Shown here: piece by piece, positions 43,201 to 51,082 of the stretch | Layout of the letters: each line of letters begins with the position of its first letter | Position numbering within the stretch: position 1 is the first letter of the stretch | The notes under the pieces: generated by a model | What the model was told of the DNA's origin: nothing | What the model saw: the letters and a program-made list of their open reading frames with translations, nothing else | Databases searched by the model: none | Assembly (NCBI GenBank): GCA_041752115.1 | Contig: JBGSHS010000176.1 | Span: forward strand, 1 to 64,000 | Reading direction: 5' to 3' | Origin: JAJRVM01 sp041752115 | Lineage (GTDB): Bacteria; Planctomycetota; Planctomycetia; Pirellulales; Pirellulaceae | Length of the DNA stretch: 64,000 nt | Made by a program: the position numbers and the translations under genes

Positions 43201-46200
43201 TTGTCCAGGCCACCGCGAACGATCGTCGCTACATCGTCATACGCGCGCTCCAGGTACATGCGATCCCGGCCGCCTCCGGCCCAGACGTCCAAGATGGTCA
43301 GCACGCCGTCACTGACGGAGTTCGAGATTGTAATGTCGTCGTCGCCTGCCGCCGACTCGATGATTGCGACTTCCTTTTGCGAGAACTCCACTGGCTCAAA
43401 ATTGTCAATAGTAACCCGCACTCCGGCCGGCAGGATCCGAGCGTCGACGATCTCCAGCGTGTTGCTCTGATCCAGCAGGGTGGCCAGGTCGGGCAACGAC
43501 GTCAGCGCGAAAGCAGCAACTGCCACATCCGTCAGAACCGGCTCCAACTCTTCGAAATCGATCGTCTGCACTCGCCCCGCCGAATCGGTCACCACGCTGC
43601 GACCGGAACCGGGCAGATTCCCGACGTACAGGAATTCGCTCGCCATCGGCGCGCCGGCGGACTGAGTCACGATGAGCGAATCGAAGCCGCGATCGAGTCC
43701 CACCAGCGAGGAATCTTCCAGGTCCCAGCAGAGTCCGTCGCCGTCGTAGCGAATGCCCCCCGGTACATCAATCAGCCCGTACGAAACATCCACCGTCAAC
43801 GAATCGTTTCCCCCCTGACCGAACACGTTGATCTGGTGTACTGCTACCAAAGGAGCCTGGAACTCCCGTACTCCGTTGACGATCACGTCGAGCAGTTGCG
43901 GATTGCCGTCATTGCGCACGAGCACGAACTGGTCGTCCTGGTTGATCCCGTTCTCATCGCCACAGATCGTCAACGCTCCCTGCTGTTCGGCAACGATCGA
44001 GGCGTTCTCGATCGTCCAGACGCCGCGGCCAAACAGCCCTACAGCCAACACGTCACCCTCATCCGGACTGTAGTACTGAAGATCATTGACCGGCGCGTTG
44101 GGAAGATTCAAACCGAACTCCGACCACTCCGTCTGGGCACTCGGATTGATCGCGCGGTAGACCCCGTTCTGGCCGCCCACCAACAATACCGTTGTGGTTC
44201 CCGTCCGAATGAACTCGATCGTTCGCAGATCCGTCGCAAAATTGGAGAGATTGCCCGTCAAGTTGGTAAAGGTCACGCTGCTGCCGCTGTCATTCGTTTC
44301 GGCACGAAACACCGAACCATTCACATCAACCACATACGCTACATGCCAATCGTCGGGATCCATCACGATATCGGTCACGGCGCCGCCACCCACGGCGGCC
44401 GATGTATAGTTCGAGACCACGCTGGGCATACCGCCGGGGGTCGTGCGAAGCAGCAGGTTGCCTCCCGCACCAATCCACAGCACATCGGGATTCAACACTC
44501 CATCGGCCGACCCGCCATAGGCAATCGGAGTCGACTGGGCATACGACGCCTGCCGTACAGCTCCTACCGGATTGGCCGGAGCCCATTCGTCCGGATCGGG
44601 ATCGGGCAGTCCATCACCGTCGTCGTCCACCCCGTTGTTGGTCAGATCGATCAGGCCCCCCAGGGACGTCAGCGTGTCCCCCTGATCCGTCGACTCGTAG
44701 AGATAATTCGTGCCAATCAGCAGGCGAGTCGGATCAACCTCATTCAACACGTACGGTTGAATGAACTGGATCGTGTTGTCGAACAAGAGTGCACCCGACA
44801 GATTGAGCGTGCCGGGGCCGGTGAGTGTCCGACCGCCCGTTCCACCCACGACCAGCCCCGGACCCACCGCGACCGTTTGGGTGTTTGTGTTGTCAATCGT
44901 CCGCCGCTGCAATCCGCCGCAGGCCGTGAAATTCTGGGCATTGGTGTAGATGATCGTCTCGTTGGGATGTGCCGTCTGATCGTTGTCCACCGCCACGACC
45001 GCACCGTCGCAGCCCTGGATAAGGCTCCAGTCAAACGGGAACAAAGGGTCGCTGACCGCTCGCTGCCTCGAGGTGCCGTTATCCTGAGTCCCCGTGACCA
45101 GCGTGCCGTTGAGCGCATCGTAGGCCACCGAATACGACTCCGTCACACGAATGTCGCCGTTCATCGATTCCCACCGTCGGTTGGCCGCCACAGAATCCGG
45201 GTCGAAGAGTCGATAGATGCCCCCGTCGTCCGTGTTGATCAGCACCGGATTCCCGTTCCCGTCCGTGGCAAACGCCATGTCTCGAGTATCTGCATGCGGG
45301 CGGGTGTTGTCGACCGTCCCCGAGTCGGCCACCAGTTGCCAGGTATCAAGTGCGGGGTTTCCGTCGTTGGCCACCATCCGGTACCGTGTCATCTGGGCCG
45401 GCGCAAGGGACGGATCCGGGGCATCTCCTCCGACGAAGAGAACGTTGGGATTGGTGGGATGTGCCACCATGGCGAAATGTGCACCGGCCTGCGCGCCGGG
45501 GCTGATCACCGGCATGTTCTGCAGTTGTCGCCAGTTCGCCCCCTGGTCTGTTGAGCGGAAAACTGCAAACAGCCGATTCGTGCGAGGATTGAACGGTGCG
45601 GGAAGCGCGATGTCGTTGCGCATGATGGCGGCGTAAACGACATCGATGCCCCCACTGTTGTGCACCGCCAGCTCCGTGCGAAAGTTGGCCGAGGTGATTC
45701 CCGTAATGGAATTCGCGCCCGTGCCATTGACGAGTTGCCAGGTCTGACCAAGGTCGTCACTGCGGAAGATCCCGATCTGAGGCAGCGCCGCATAATAACG
45801 GTTGGGATTCCCCGGATCGGCCACCAGATGAGTGGCCGGACCCGCTGGCAAATTGAGTTCGCCGATTTCATCGGTCAGCCCATTGCCATCGTTGTCAATC
45901 CCGTCCGCTGAACCACTGGAACCGGAAACCTGCGAAAACGAAGTTCCACCGTCTGTACTGCGATAAACGCCGCCACTTCCCGCGTCAGACGCGACCAGGA
46001 CAACCTCCTGAGAGGTCATACCATCGTTTTGCCCGGTAGGCACAACGCTTCGCACTCTTCGGCCAATGAGTTCCGGGCCGACCTGCATCCACGAATCTCC
46101 CCCATCGGTCGAGCGCAAGAGACCAATCGATGCTCCCCCATCGCCGAATCCGGCGCTCGTCCTGCCGGTCCCTGCATAGAGCGACGATGGATCTTGCGGA

Positions 46201-46646
46201 CTGATCGCAATCGCACTGATCGATAACGAGGTGAACTGATCTGTTAGTGCTTCCCAGCTGGGATACTCGCCAGCGTCGTCCACAATCGAATTGTCATCAT
46301 TGTCCAATCCGTCACTCGGTGAGTACGTGCCTGTCGTCGTGCGCCACACACCGCCGTTGACCGTCCCCACGAAGATCCGGTTGGAGTCGGTGGGGTCGAC
46401 GGCAACCGCCTCAATCGCTCCGGCCTGAATAAAGCCATTGGAAAGCGAAATGGGGCCGGGCCCCTGTTCTGTCCAGACCGCAATGCCCTGGAAATCAACA
46501 GCCAGCAACAGCCGCCCCTCCAATCGTTCGCAGAAGAGACCGCGAGCCTTACGTCGCGATTGGAGCGCCGCCGCGAAACGCCGTCGGTCCAAGCCTTTCA
46601 TTCCCCGGGACGATCGTCTCCTCGTCGAATGTCGCACGCTTCGCAT
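40251..46646 (-). CDS. Giant surface protein: BNR propeller, RTX-like, FG-GAP-like, dockerin-like
   Basis: 2,131 residues from the ATG at 46646, preceded by TAGGAGCGAG. A basic N-terminus runs into CERLEGRLLLAVD (about 39-51), a LEPR-XLL-like targeting motif of planctomycete giant proteins. Residues about 55-900 hold sialidase/BNR-type repeats (FRSTDQGANWRQLQNM, YRSTDGGTSFSQVS, LRSTDGGDSWMQVG). Around 1170-1200 are nonapeptide calcium-binding RTX repeats (GGGGDDVLDGGLGDDLLEAG). About 1650-1880 are FG-GAP/VCBS-like repeats (VGDVNGDGQDDLIVFDAG, VGDLNLDGVDDLGFW). Two dockerin-type calcium loops follow (DVNGDGRISPIDALLVIDRL near 1960, CDVSNDRRISPIDVLMIIDY near 2005). Expected at the cell surface, for adhesion or glycan binding. 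It stands alone. Confidence 0.9.
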   Translation of the reverse strand: MRSVRHSTRRRSSRGMKGLDRRRFAAALQSRRKARGLFCERLEGRLLLAVDFQGIAVWTEQGPGPISLSNGFIQAGAIEAVAVDPTDSNRIFVGTVNGGVWRTTTGTYSPSDGLDNDDNSIVDDAGEYPSWEALTDQFTSLSISAIAISPQDPSSLYAGTGRTSAGFGDGGASIGLLRSTDGGDSWMQVGPELIGRRVRSVVPTGQNDGMTSQEVVLVASDAGSGGVYRSTDGGTSFSQVSGSSGSADGIDNDGNGLTDEIGELNLPAGPATHLVADPGNPNRYYAALPQIGIFRSDDLGQTWQLVNGTGANSITGITSANFRTELAVHNSGGIDVVYAAIMRNDIALPAPFNPRTNRLFAVFRSTDQGANWRQLQNMPVISPGAQAGAHFAMVAHPTNPNVLFVGGDAPDPSLAPAQMTRYRMVANDGNPALDTWQLVADSGTVDNTRPHADTRDMAFATDGNGNPVLINTDDGGIYRLFDPDSVAANRRWESMNGDIRVTESYSVAYDALNGTLVTGTQDNGTSRQRAVSDPLFPFDWSLIQGCDGAVVAVDNDQTAHPNETIIYTNAQNFTACGGLQRRTIDNTNTQTVAVGPGLVVGGTGGRTLTGPGTLNLSGALLFDNTIQFIQPYVLNEVDPTRLLIGTNYLYESTDQGDTLTSLGGLIDLTNNGVDDDGDGLPDPDPDEWAPANPVGAVRQASYAQSTPIAYGGSADGVLNPDVLWIGAGGNLLLRTTPGGMPSVVSNYTSAAVGGGAVTDIVMDPDDWHVAYVVDVNGSVFRAETNDSGSSVTFTNLTGNLSNFATDLRTIEFIRTGTTTVLLVGGQNGVYRAINPSAQTEWSEFGLNLPNAPVNDLQYYSPDEGDVLAVGLFGRGVWTIENASIVAEQQGALTICGDENGINQDDQFVLVRNDGNPQLLDVIVNGVREFQAPLVAVHQINVFGQGGNDSLTVDVSYGLIDVPGGIRYDGDGLCWDLEDSSLVGLDRGFDSLIVTQSAGAPMASEFLYVGNLPGSGRSVVTDSAGRVQTIDFEELEPVLTDVAVAAFALTSLPDLATLLDQSNTLEIVDARILPAGVRVTIDNFEPVEFSQKEVAIIESAAGDDDITISNSVSDGVLTILDVWAGGGRDRMYLERAYDDVATIVRGGLDNDLLDASSELVTGVTLLGDSGHDVLIGGGGDDVLDGGLGDDLLEAGGGDNSLIGGEGLDTVVVRGTSLPDLISISQDTATNLTIDVNGTTRLDTVDTVESLVVDAGLAADIIRINQADGLVATPQQSLSVYVDGGPDNAADRLIVNDDGLGDLVVASEAFDGQSGVISVGPLGPIGYEGIEKTTITPLNSATGGTGSDGLGRLFVFKPDPHELNDARVVATHLGITPVFLSDLSITPGSIVLPAPFGAVPGDEDWYEFMPAKTGTFRFDVLFERIVTLPNGRAGLPNDGNLDVEVYNALGSLIGSANSLNDDESLAISMLENRRYFLRVYGAQNAINMYDLNIVEVDLAGPIIDSVNVTGESYDLFDPKPHVDGPTPPITSLTIAVTDPPPRAPGDLYPALNSLIAAQPGHYLLVGDHTGPIAVSDVIVTNHAPVVGSPATATIELRFFEPLPDDRYTLSMADQLTDPADNQLDGETNAVQPLENPQFPSGDGVSGGDFVARFTVDSRPEIGVTASTRVYVDINGNLIYDPQGDGDATNRDLVFRFGVESDAYFAGNFSAANALQASGFDKLGAFGFDPLTGRYRFLLDFDHNGVADFYSSVVGLTTSALPVAGDFDPAHPGDEIGLFRGDRWYLDTNGDNIINVHVDTTIATSMRGIPVVGDVNGDGQDDLIVFDAGQDIFFIDWNRDGVVDDSISFGLPDFVERPVVGDLNLDGVDDLGFWVAGSDQKIGEGKAEWHFLISDRVPPGGATPASSLFDPYSPDPLGNDLFAHFGDRYALPIFGNFDPPVVGDHSANDGHLLSLHNAAMARDVNGDGRISPIDALLVIDRLNSIGTHAVPDLLVQYREEAPYCDVSNDRRISPIDVLMIIDYLNQSFSAAEGESVESAAEVNPSMLQVGVAAGRPVNALEPAPDRSITRTAVRALFASSPGQDGSMAVLPSLVWGEDRQPNRKDHHWTQSPDWEELLALLGEDVSDHWSTLSW

Positions 46647-47141
46647 AATCTCGCTCCTACCTTCTGGCAGCGGTGATGCCTTCCGGCACCGCTCGACTCG
46701 CGCTCCCGCGGCACCAATGCCCGCCACCAATAAACATGATGAGATGGTCGTCCTTTGCCTGACGATTTGGACCCCACAGTTGCCTCTTACGGCGGGCACA
46801 CGACACGCCCTGGACCGTCAAACTCCAGTCCCGTCTCGATCGTCGCCCGCATTCTCTGCGAAACCCCTAGCTTTTCCGGACTTTCATAGCCCCGTGAAGC
46901 GACATTGCAAGAGGCAACGCCCCGGATGCAGCGGAAGCGAGGCAACGAGTTGCCATGCCGATGAGGCTAAGGGCAGGCTATCAGCCCATAGAATCCACCT
47001 CCGGTCGGCTAGCAAATGCCGCCGCTGCCGGAGTCTGGGGAGCTCCCCTGCGGCACCGCACGTCCTCCTCAGCTAACCGCGCGCGGTCGCCCCACACACC
47101 ACGTATACAGCTTGTGCTGCGATATCTGGACCATCTTCCGA
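46647..47141. other. Intergenic region upstream of the giant gene
   Basis: No supported gene. A small GGCAAC-GA-GTTGCC hairpin lies near 46942-46955. No riboswitch or repeat family was recognised. Confidence 0.5.
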
Positions 47142-48926
47142 TCACTGATAGTGGATCGACAGCGCAAGCGGTTCGCCGGCCAAATCCACCGTCCACATCG
47201 CGTACTCGTTGCCGAAAATCTGCACGGCGTTGTACTCGCGGCGTTGGGAATCCACTGAGATCTCCGCTCTGCGGCCGTGGTAGTACCGCGGAGCGATGAG
47301 CGTGAGACGCTTCAGCTCGACGGCGCCAACAAGGTTGTAACGCATTGTTGCCGTCTGCTCATTCCATTGGATATCCGTCATCGAGACTCGTTCGCGGGCA
47401 CGCCAAAAGTCGTTCATGGCGTTCGTCCCGATCAATCCCACGCCGCAGCTCCTGGCATAGTTAATGGTCTGGCGAAAATGCGTATCGGTGGTGTTCAACG
47501 CTCGCTGGAGCTGTCTGGCCGATAGATAGTGCGGATGCCAGCAATAGCTGTACACCGTGTGATACTTCTCCACAGCAAGATCGATCGCCCGCTTGCTGAG
47601 CTGGAACGACTGCTCTTCGTCCAGACCGAGCCCCACAAGCTCCAGCGGCTTACCACCTTCCTTGTACACGAGCGTCGTCCCATCTGGCTTCCAGAAGTCG
47701 AGGTTGTCCATCCCATAGATCGGGATCTCGAGGAAATCGAGCCGCCGCCAAGACTGCTCGTCGATCACGTGGTAGGGCAACCCCGTCCCGACCCAGTAGC
47801 CCGGCTTCACCGGCTTCGTTTCCCACATCTTGATCCCCAGGATCGACTCATACTGCAGTCCGGCTCGTTCCGACCATGCCGGCAGCTGGGCGCACGTTTC
47901 CCAGCGACAACAATGGGGCCGCATGCCGATAATGTTGCCGCCGGTATCAGCCACCACTTTCTTCAACTGGGCCTCCAGCTCCTCGCCAGTAAACGGCTGG
48001 CCGCTCATGTAGTCGACATGGAACGCCAGCTCAATCCCCCCCTGCGAAAGCAGCACGAACTGTTCCGCGGTAATTGGCTGTGAAGACGCCGTAAGATAGA
48101 TCGTGTACGGAGCTCCAACTTCCTGCACCAGATCCATCGTGGCTTTCATCTGCTCAAAGGTGGCCCAATCCTGATCGCCCGAAGCAATCAACATGGCCAT
48201 GTGTTGCGATGGAAAGTACCATTTCCGGTTCATTGGCACATCAAGCGAATCCAGCAACTCGCCGACAATCAAGCGGCGTAGCAGATCCACCTGCGGTACC
48301 TCGCCCAGATCATAATCGACATTCGTGGCAGCGCTGGCGGCGCCTACATCCTCCGATTTCGGCTGGAGAACCGTCAACATCGTCGTCGGCAGGTCGAACG
48401 CCACGACCAGCGCCGTGCCCTGACCTCGTCTTACTCGAACGAGTCCAGCGTACCGCTCGTCCGGGCTTAGGGAGGCGAGCGCTTCGCCACCTTCATAGTG
48501 AATCGACTCGCCGAACAACTGCAGACGCCCTTCGTGGGAAATCCGCGCGCCGGCGTCTGCGCCGACAGTCACATACCCATCCTGGTGACCTCCGACGCGT
48601 TTCAAACCAAGCGATGCGGCCAATCGCTCGCCAGGTCGGAGCGTCAGGACAACTCCGCCGGCTTGAACATAGCTTTCGATTTCCGCGGCCGCGTCCTCAA
48701 ACCCCTCGCCAATCACCAGGCCTCGCAGCCCCGACTGGTGCAAGCCATGAAGCTCGTGAATTCTCGTGTAGGGGATTCCCTCATCCCGGAGAATCTCCTC
48801 CAGCAGCAGATCCCTTGATCCTTCCCGATAGCACAAACCAATGACTTGGCCGGACGGTTGACCATCTGCCATGACCAACGGACACATGCTGACGACAACA
48901 CCCCAGACGATGGCAGCAGTTCTCAT
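47142..48926 (-). CDS. Secreted polysaccharide-deacetylase-like protein with N-terminal GATase1-like domain
   Basis: 594 residues, AGAGG before the ATG, signal peptide to residue 20. Residues about 28-210 resemble a ThuA/GATase1-like domain (IGLCYREGSRDLLLEEILRD, LRGLVIGEGFEDAAAEIESY, VVLTLRPGERLA). Residues about 245-480 resemble the NodB/polysaccharide-deacetylase barrel: MAMLIASGDQDWATFEQM holds the Asp pair, IELAFHVDYMSG a candidate metal His, and IIGMRPHCCRWE the usual R-P-H segment. YSYCWHPHYLS adds a later His motif. A beta domain ends the protein. The catalytic spacing is not canonical, so it may act on a different glycan or be inactive. It is divergent from the Gfo/Idh/MocA gene at 49346. 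Confidence 0.75.
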   Translation of the reverse strand: MRTAAIVWGVVVSMCPLVMADGQPSGQVIGLCYREGSRDLLLEEILRDEGIPYTRIHELHGLHQSGLRGLVIGEGFEDAAAEIESYVQAGGVVLTLRPGERLAASLGLKRVGGHQDGYVTVGADAGARISHEGRLQLFGESIHYEGGEALASLSPDERYAGLVRVRRGQGTALVVAFDLPTTMLTVLQPKSEDVGAASAATNVDYDLGEVPQVDLLRRLIVGELLDSLDVPMNRKWYFPSQHMAMLIASGDQDWATFEQMKATMDLVQEVGAPYTIYLTASSQPITAEQFVLLSQGGIELAFHVDYMSGQPFTGEELEAQLKKVVADTGGNIIGMRPHCCRWETCAQLPAWSERAGLQYESILGIKMWETKPVKPGYWVGTGLPYHVIDEQSWRRLDFLEIPIYGMDNLDFWKPDGTTLVYKEGGKPLELVGLGLDEEQSFQLSKRAIDLAVEKYHTVYSYCWHPHYLSARQLQRALNTTDTHFRQTINYARSCGVGLIGTNAMNDFWRARERVSMTDIQWNEQTATMRYNLVGAVELKRLTLIAPRYYHGRRAEISVDSQRREYNAVQIFGNEYAMWTVDLAGEPLALSIHYQ

Positions 48927-49345
48927 GATTCGCCTCTGTTCACCTCAGTTTCGGTGACTTCGCTTTGCAGCCAGCCCAGCCTTCGTTGACTTCGCTCGCT
49001 GCCAGTGAGTCAATGCAGTTACCGCGTGAGCCACGCGGATTCAATGTCCCGTGTCGGGAAGCCCCGTGTCGGGAAGCCCCGGTTGGAGTTTTCCCCACCA
49101 ACTGGCAGCACGATTGTACACCGACCCATCGGCTCCGGCGACGGCCGTTCCCTGAGGCCGGACAAGCGATGCCTCCTGTTCCCGAATCGGTGCCCGATTC
49201 GACCGTCTGCCATGTCCCTCGCAGATGCGGATCGGAGTACAATGACCGCTGCGGACACGCCCCCCGGTTCGTGCGTCGGTCGCACGGAGCATACGGGCAT
49301 CCGCGTGGTCTCGCTATAGTCCTTCTGCCTAGGGGAGCGATAACG
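48927..49345. other. Divergent intergenic region
   Basis: The frame of the next gene stays open here but its translation is not conserved-looking and its start is fixed downstream. The stretch must carry promoters for both divergent genes; none could be pinned down. It contains a 15-bp perfect tandem repeat. Confidence 0.55.
49051..49080. repeat. 15-bp perfect tandem duplication
   Basis: gtgtcgggaagcccc occurs at 49051-49065 and 49066-49080 without mismatch, in the divergent intergenic region. Confidence 0.95.
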
Positions 49346-50704
49346 ATGAGTGAGCGGATCAATCGGCGTGACTGCCTGCGATTGGGAGCTTCTGGAGTGC
49401 TGGCCGGCGCCATGGTCGGCTTCCACACCGCCAGTTCGGCGGCCGACGATGACGCTGCCCCGACCGCGCGCATCGGATTCGTGGGGCTCGGCGGACGAGG
49501 CCAATGGCTGCTCGACTGCCTGGTCACCCATTTCGCTCACGTCCAGATCCCGGCCGTCTGTGACCTGATTTCCGATCGCGTCGGAGCGGGTGTGGAGATC
49601 GTCAAACGCACCGGACGTCCCGCGCCGATCGGCTATTGCGGAGGGGAGCATGAGTACCGAAACATGCTCCAACGCGATGATCTCGATGCCGTCATCGTGG
49701 CCACTGGAGTCCAGGTGATGGCTGGAATCGCCTGCGACGTCATGAAGGCGGAAAAACACGCCGCCGCCGAAGTGACCGGTGCCTACTCGATGGAAGACTG
49801 CTGGGCGATCGTCGAGGCCAAAGAGCAATCGGGCAAGCATTACATGCTGCTCGAACAGTGCTGCTACGATGACCTGAATCTGATGATCCTCAACATGGTC
49901 CGGCGCGGCGTTTTCGGCGAGCCATATTATGGCGAGTGCAGCTACATTCACGACCTGAAAGACGATGACAAGAACCAGACGTTCTTCGTCACCCCTGATG
50001 GGGAGCAGACCTGGCGAACGCGCCTCATGACGGAAGGACACGGGAGCTCGTATGGGCCACACGGCCTGACGTCGGTGGCCAAATGGATGGATATCAACGA
50101 AGGTGATCGTTTCGACTACTGCACAGCGATGATGAGCGACCCTCGTGAGTTGCACGGACAGCTGGTCGAACAATACGGCGCCGACAGTGCACCGGCCCGA
50201 TTCGCCGTGCAGACCGGCGACTTCGTCTCGACGCTGATCCGCACCGTGAAAGGCCGCGTGATACGGCTCGACTATTCGATCACGGCCACCCGTCCCTATT
50301 CCCGCTACTATCTCCTGCAGGGAACCCAGGGCTGCCTCGACGATCGCTATGGCTGCTACATCCGCGGCGACGGCCCCATGCACACCTGGCAGCCCATCGA
50401 TGAGTACAAGAAGCGTTACCGGCACCCCTGGTGGACGCAGGACGGCGACGACGCCTCCAAGGTGGGTGGACATGGTGGCATGGACTACTTCTGCCTCCGC
50501 GAGTTCGTTCGCCTGATCACCGATCACCATGCCCCCTGGGTCGACTGCTATGACGCGGCAGCTTACAACGCCATCAATCACTGTTCGCAACTGTCCATCG
50601 ACCGGAAAGGTGCGGGTGTGGAGATCCCCGATTTCACCAAAGGCCGCTGGAAGACCCCTGGATGGCGCCGCGGTCCGCAGGACCCGATGTTCGGAATCGT
50701 GTAA
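49346..50704 (+). CDS. Gfo/Idh/MocA family oxidoreductase, TAT-exported (second)
   Basis: 452 residues from the ATG at 49346, which has AGGGGAG about nine bases upstream and begins a twin-arginine leader (NRRDCLRLGASGVLAGAMVG). The Rossmann motif IGFVGLGGRGQW (about 42-53) follows, then AVIVATGVQVMAG and a KHAAAEVTGAYSMEDC segment at the place of the family EKP motif. MLLEQCCYDDLNLMILNMVR, YGPHGLTSVAKWMDI and GHGGMDYFCLREFVRLI are typical of the group related to secreted glycosidase-like oxidoreductases (GH109-type). Like the first member at 1505 it should act in the periplasm on a sugar with tightly bound NAD. Sequence identity between the two is low outside the fold motifs. Confidence 0.92.
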   Translation: MSERINRRDCLRLGASGVLAGAMVGFHTASSAADDDAAPTARIGFVGLGGRGQWLLDCLVTHFAHVQIPAVCDLISDRVGAGVEIVKRTGRPAPIGYCGGEHEYRNMLQRDDLDAVIVATGVQVMAGIACDVMKAEKHAAAEVTGAYSMEDCWAIVEAKEQSGKHYMLLEQCCYDDLNLMILNMVRRGVFGEPYYGECSYIHDLKDDDKNQTFFVTPDGEQTWRTRLMTEGHGSSYGPHGLTSVAKWMDINEGDRFDYCTAMMSDPRELHGQLVEQYGADSAPARFAVQTGDFVSTLIRTVKGRVIRLDYSITATRPYSRYYLLQGTQGCLDDRYGCYIRGDGPMHTWQPIDEYKKRYRHPWWTQDGDDASKVGGHGGMDYFCLREFVRLITDHHAPWVDCYDAAAYNAINHCSQLSIDRKGAGVEIPDFTKGRWKTPGWRRGPQDPMFGIV

Positions 50705-50758
50705 GGCGCATGAGAAGAGCCTTTGGCCATTTCGCCATAACTATCGGGCCATTCTGCC

Positions 50759-50783
50759 GTAGCCACGCTCGCGTAGAGCGTGG
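50759..50783 (+). repeat. REP-like hairpin, copy B2
   Basis: GTAG (50759-50762) plus CCACGCTC-GCGTA-GAGCGTGG (50763-50783), identical over 25 bases to copy B1 at 7180-7204. Flanking bases differ. Confidence 0.85.
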
Positions 50784-50831
50784 GAACCCGGCCAACTGCC
50801 GAAGCGATTCCTGCCGCGTTCCTTGGACATG

Positions 50832-50992
50832 GGACATTCCTGGTTCGATATTCTGCGGGTCAGCTGTGCGCAGCCGCGCACCGTCGTCCGCGGGTCGCCG
50901 GCGCCGGGAGCGATTTTCATGGTGGAGGCCGCTGGCCTGAGGCCTCCACCGCAGAATATCCAATGTCCAACCGCAGAATGTCGAAGGAAGAG
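50832..50992. repeat. MITE-like element 3
   Basis: Starts ggacattcctggttcgatat followed by tctgcgg (50832-50858), a 27-base string identical to 63837-63863. Ends with inverted ccgcagaatatccaatgtcc (50949-50968) and ccgcagaatgtcgaaggaag (50971-50990). Confidence 0.7.
50921..50950. repeat. 10-bp perfect hairpin inside MITE-like element 3
   Basis: GGTGGAGGCC (50921-50930) pairs with GGCCTCCACC (50941-50950) around the loop GCTGGCCTGA. Confidence 0.9.
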
Positions 50993-51082
50993 AAGCCGAC
51001 CCGACGCCTCACCCCCAGGTCTTTCGGACTTGACGCGAGGACAGGCATTGTCGTCTGTGCCGCAACTGGCCGGCTGGAGAAA

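Larger units (their letters stand above)
50705..51082. other. Intergenic region packed with repeats
   Basis: No gene. It holds REP-like copy B2 (50759-50783), a MITE-like element (50832-50992) and, inside that, a perfect 10-bp hairpin (50921-50950). Confidence 0.7.

Noticed and set aside
43137..45554. 805-residue plus-strand open frame
   Set aside because: It lies wholly antisense to the giant surface protein, whose repeats are recognisable; the translation is His/Arg/Gln-rich with no domain. High GC produces such antisense frames.
46700..47000. Possible riboswitch upstream of the giant gene
   Set aside because: Only a short GGCAAC-GA-GTTGCC hairpin could be found; no known aptamer consensus was recognised.
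48965..49345. 127-residue N-terminal extension of the second Gfo/Idh/MocA gene
   Set aside because: The twin-arginine leader and a strong ribosome binding site fix the start at 49346; the extension crosses a tandem repeat and has no conserved look.
49019..50590. 523-residue minus-strand frame
   Set aside because: Antisense to the second Gfo/Idh/MocA gene, which has clear motifs.
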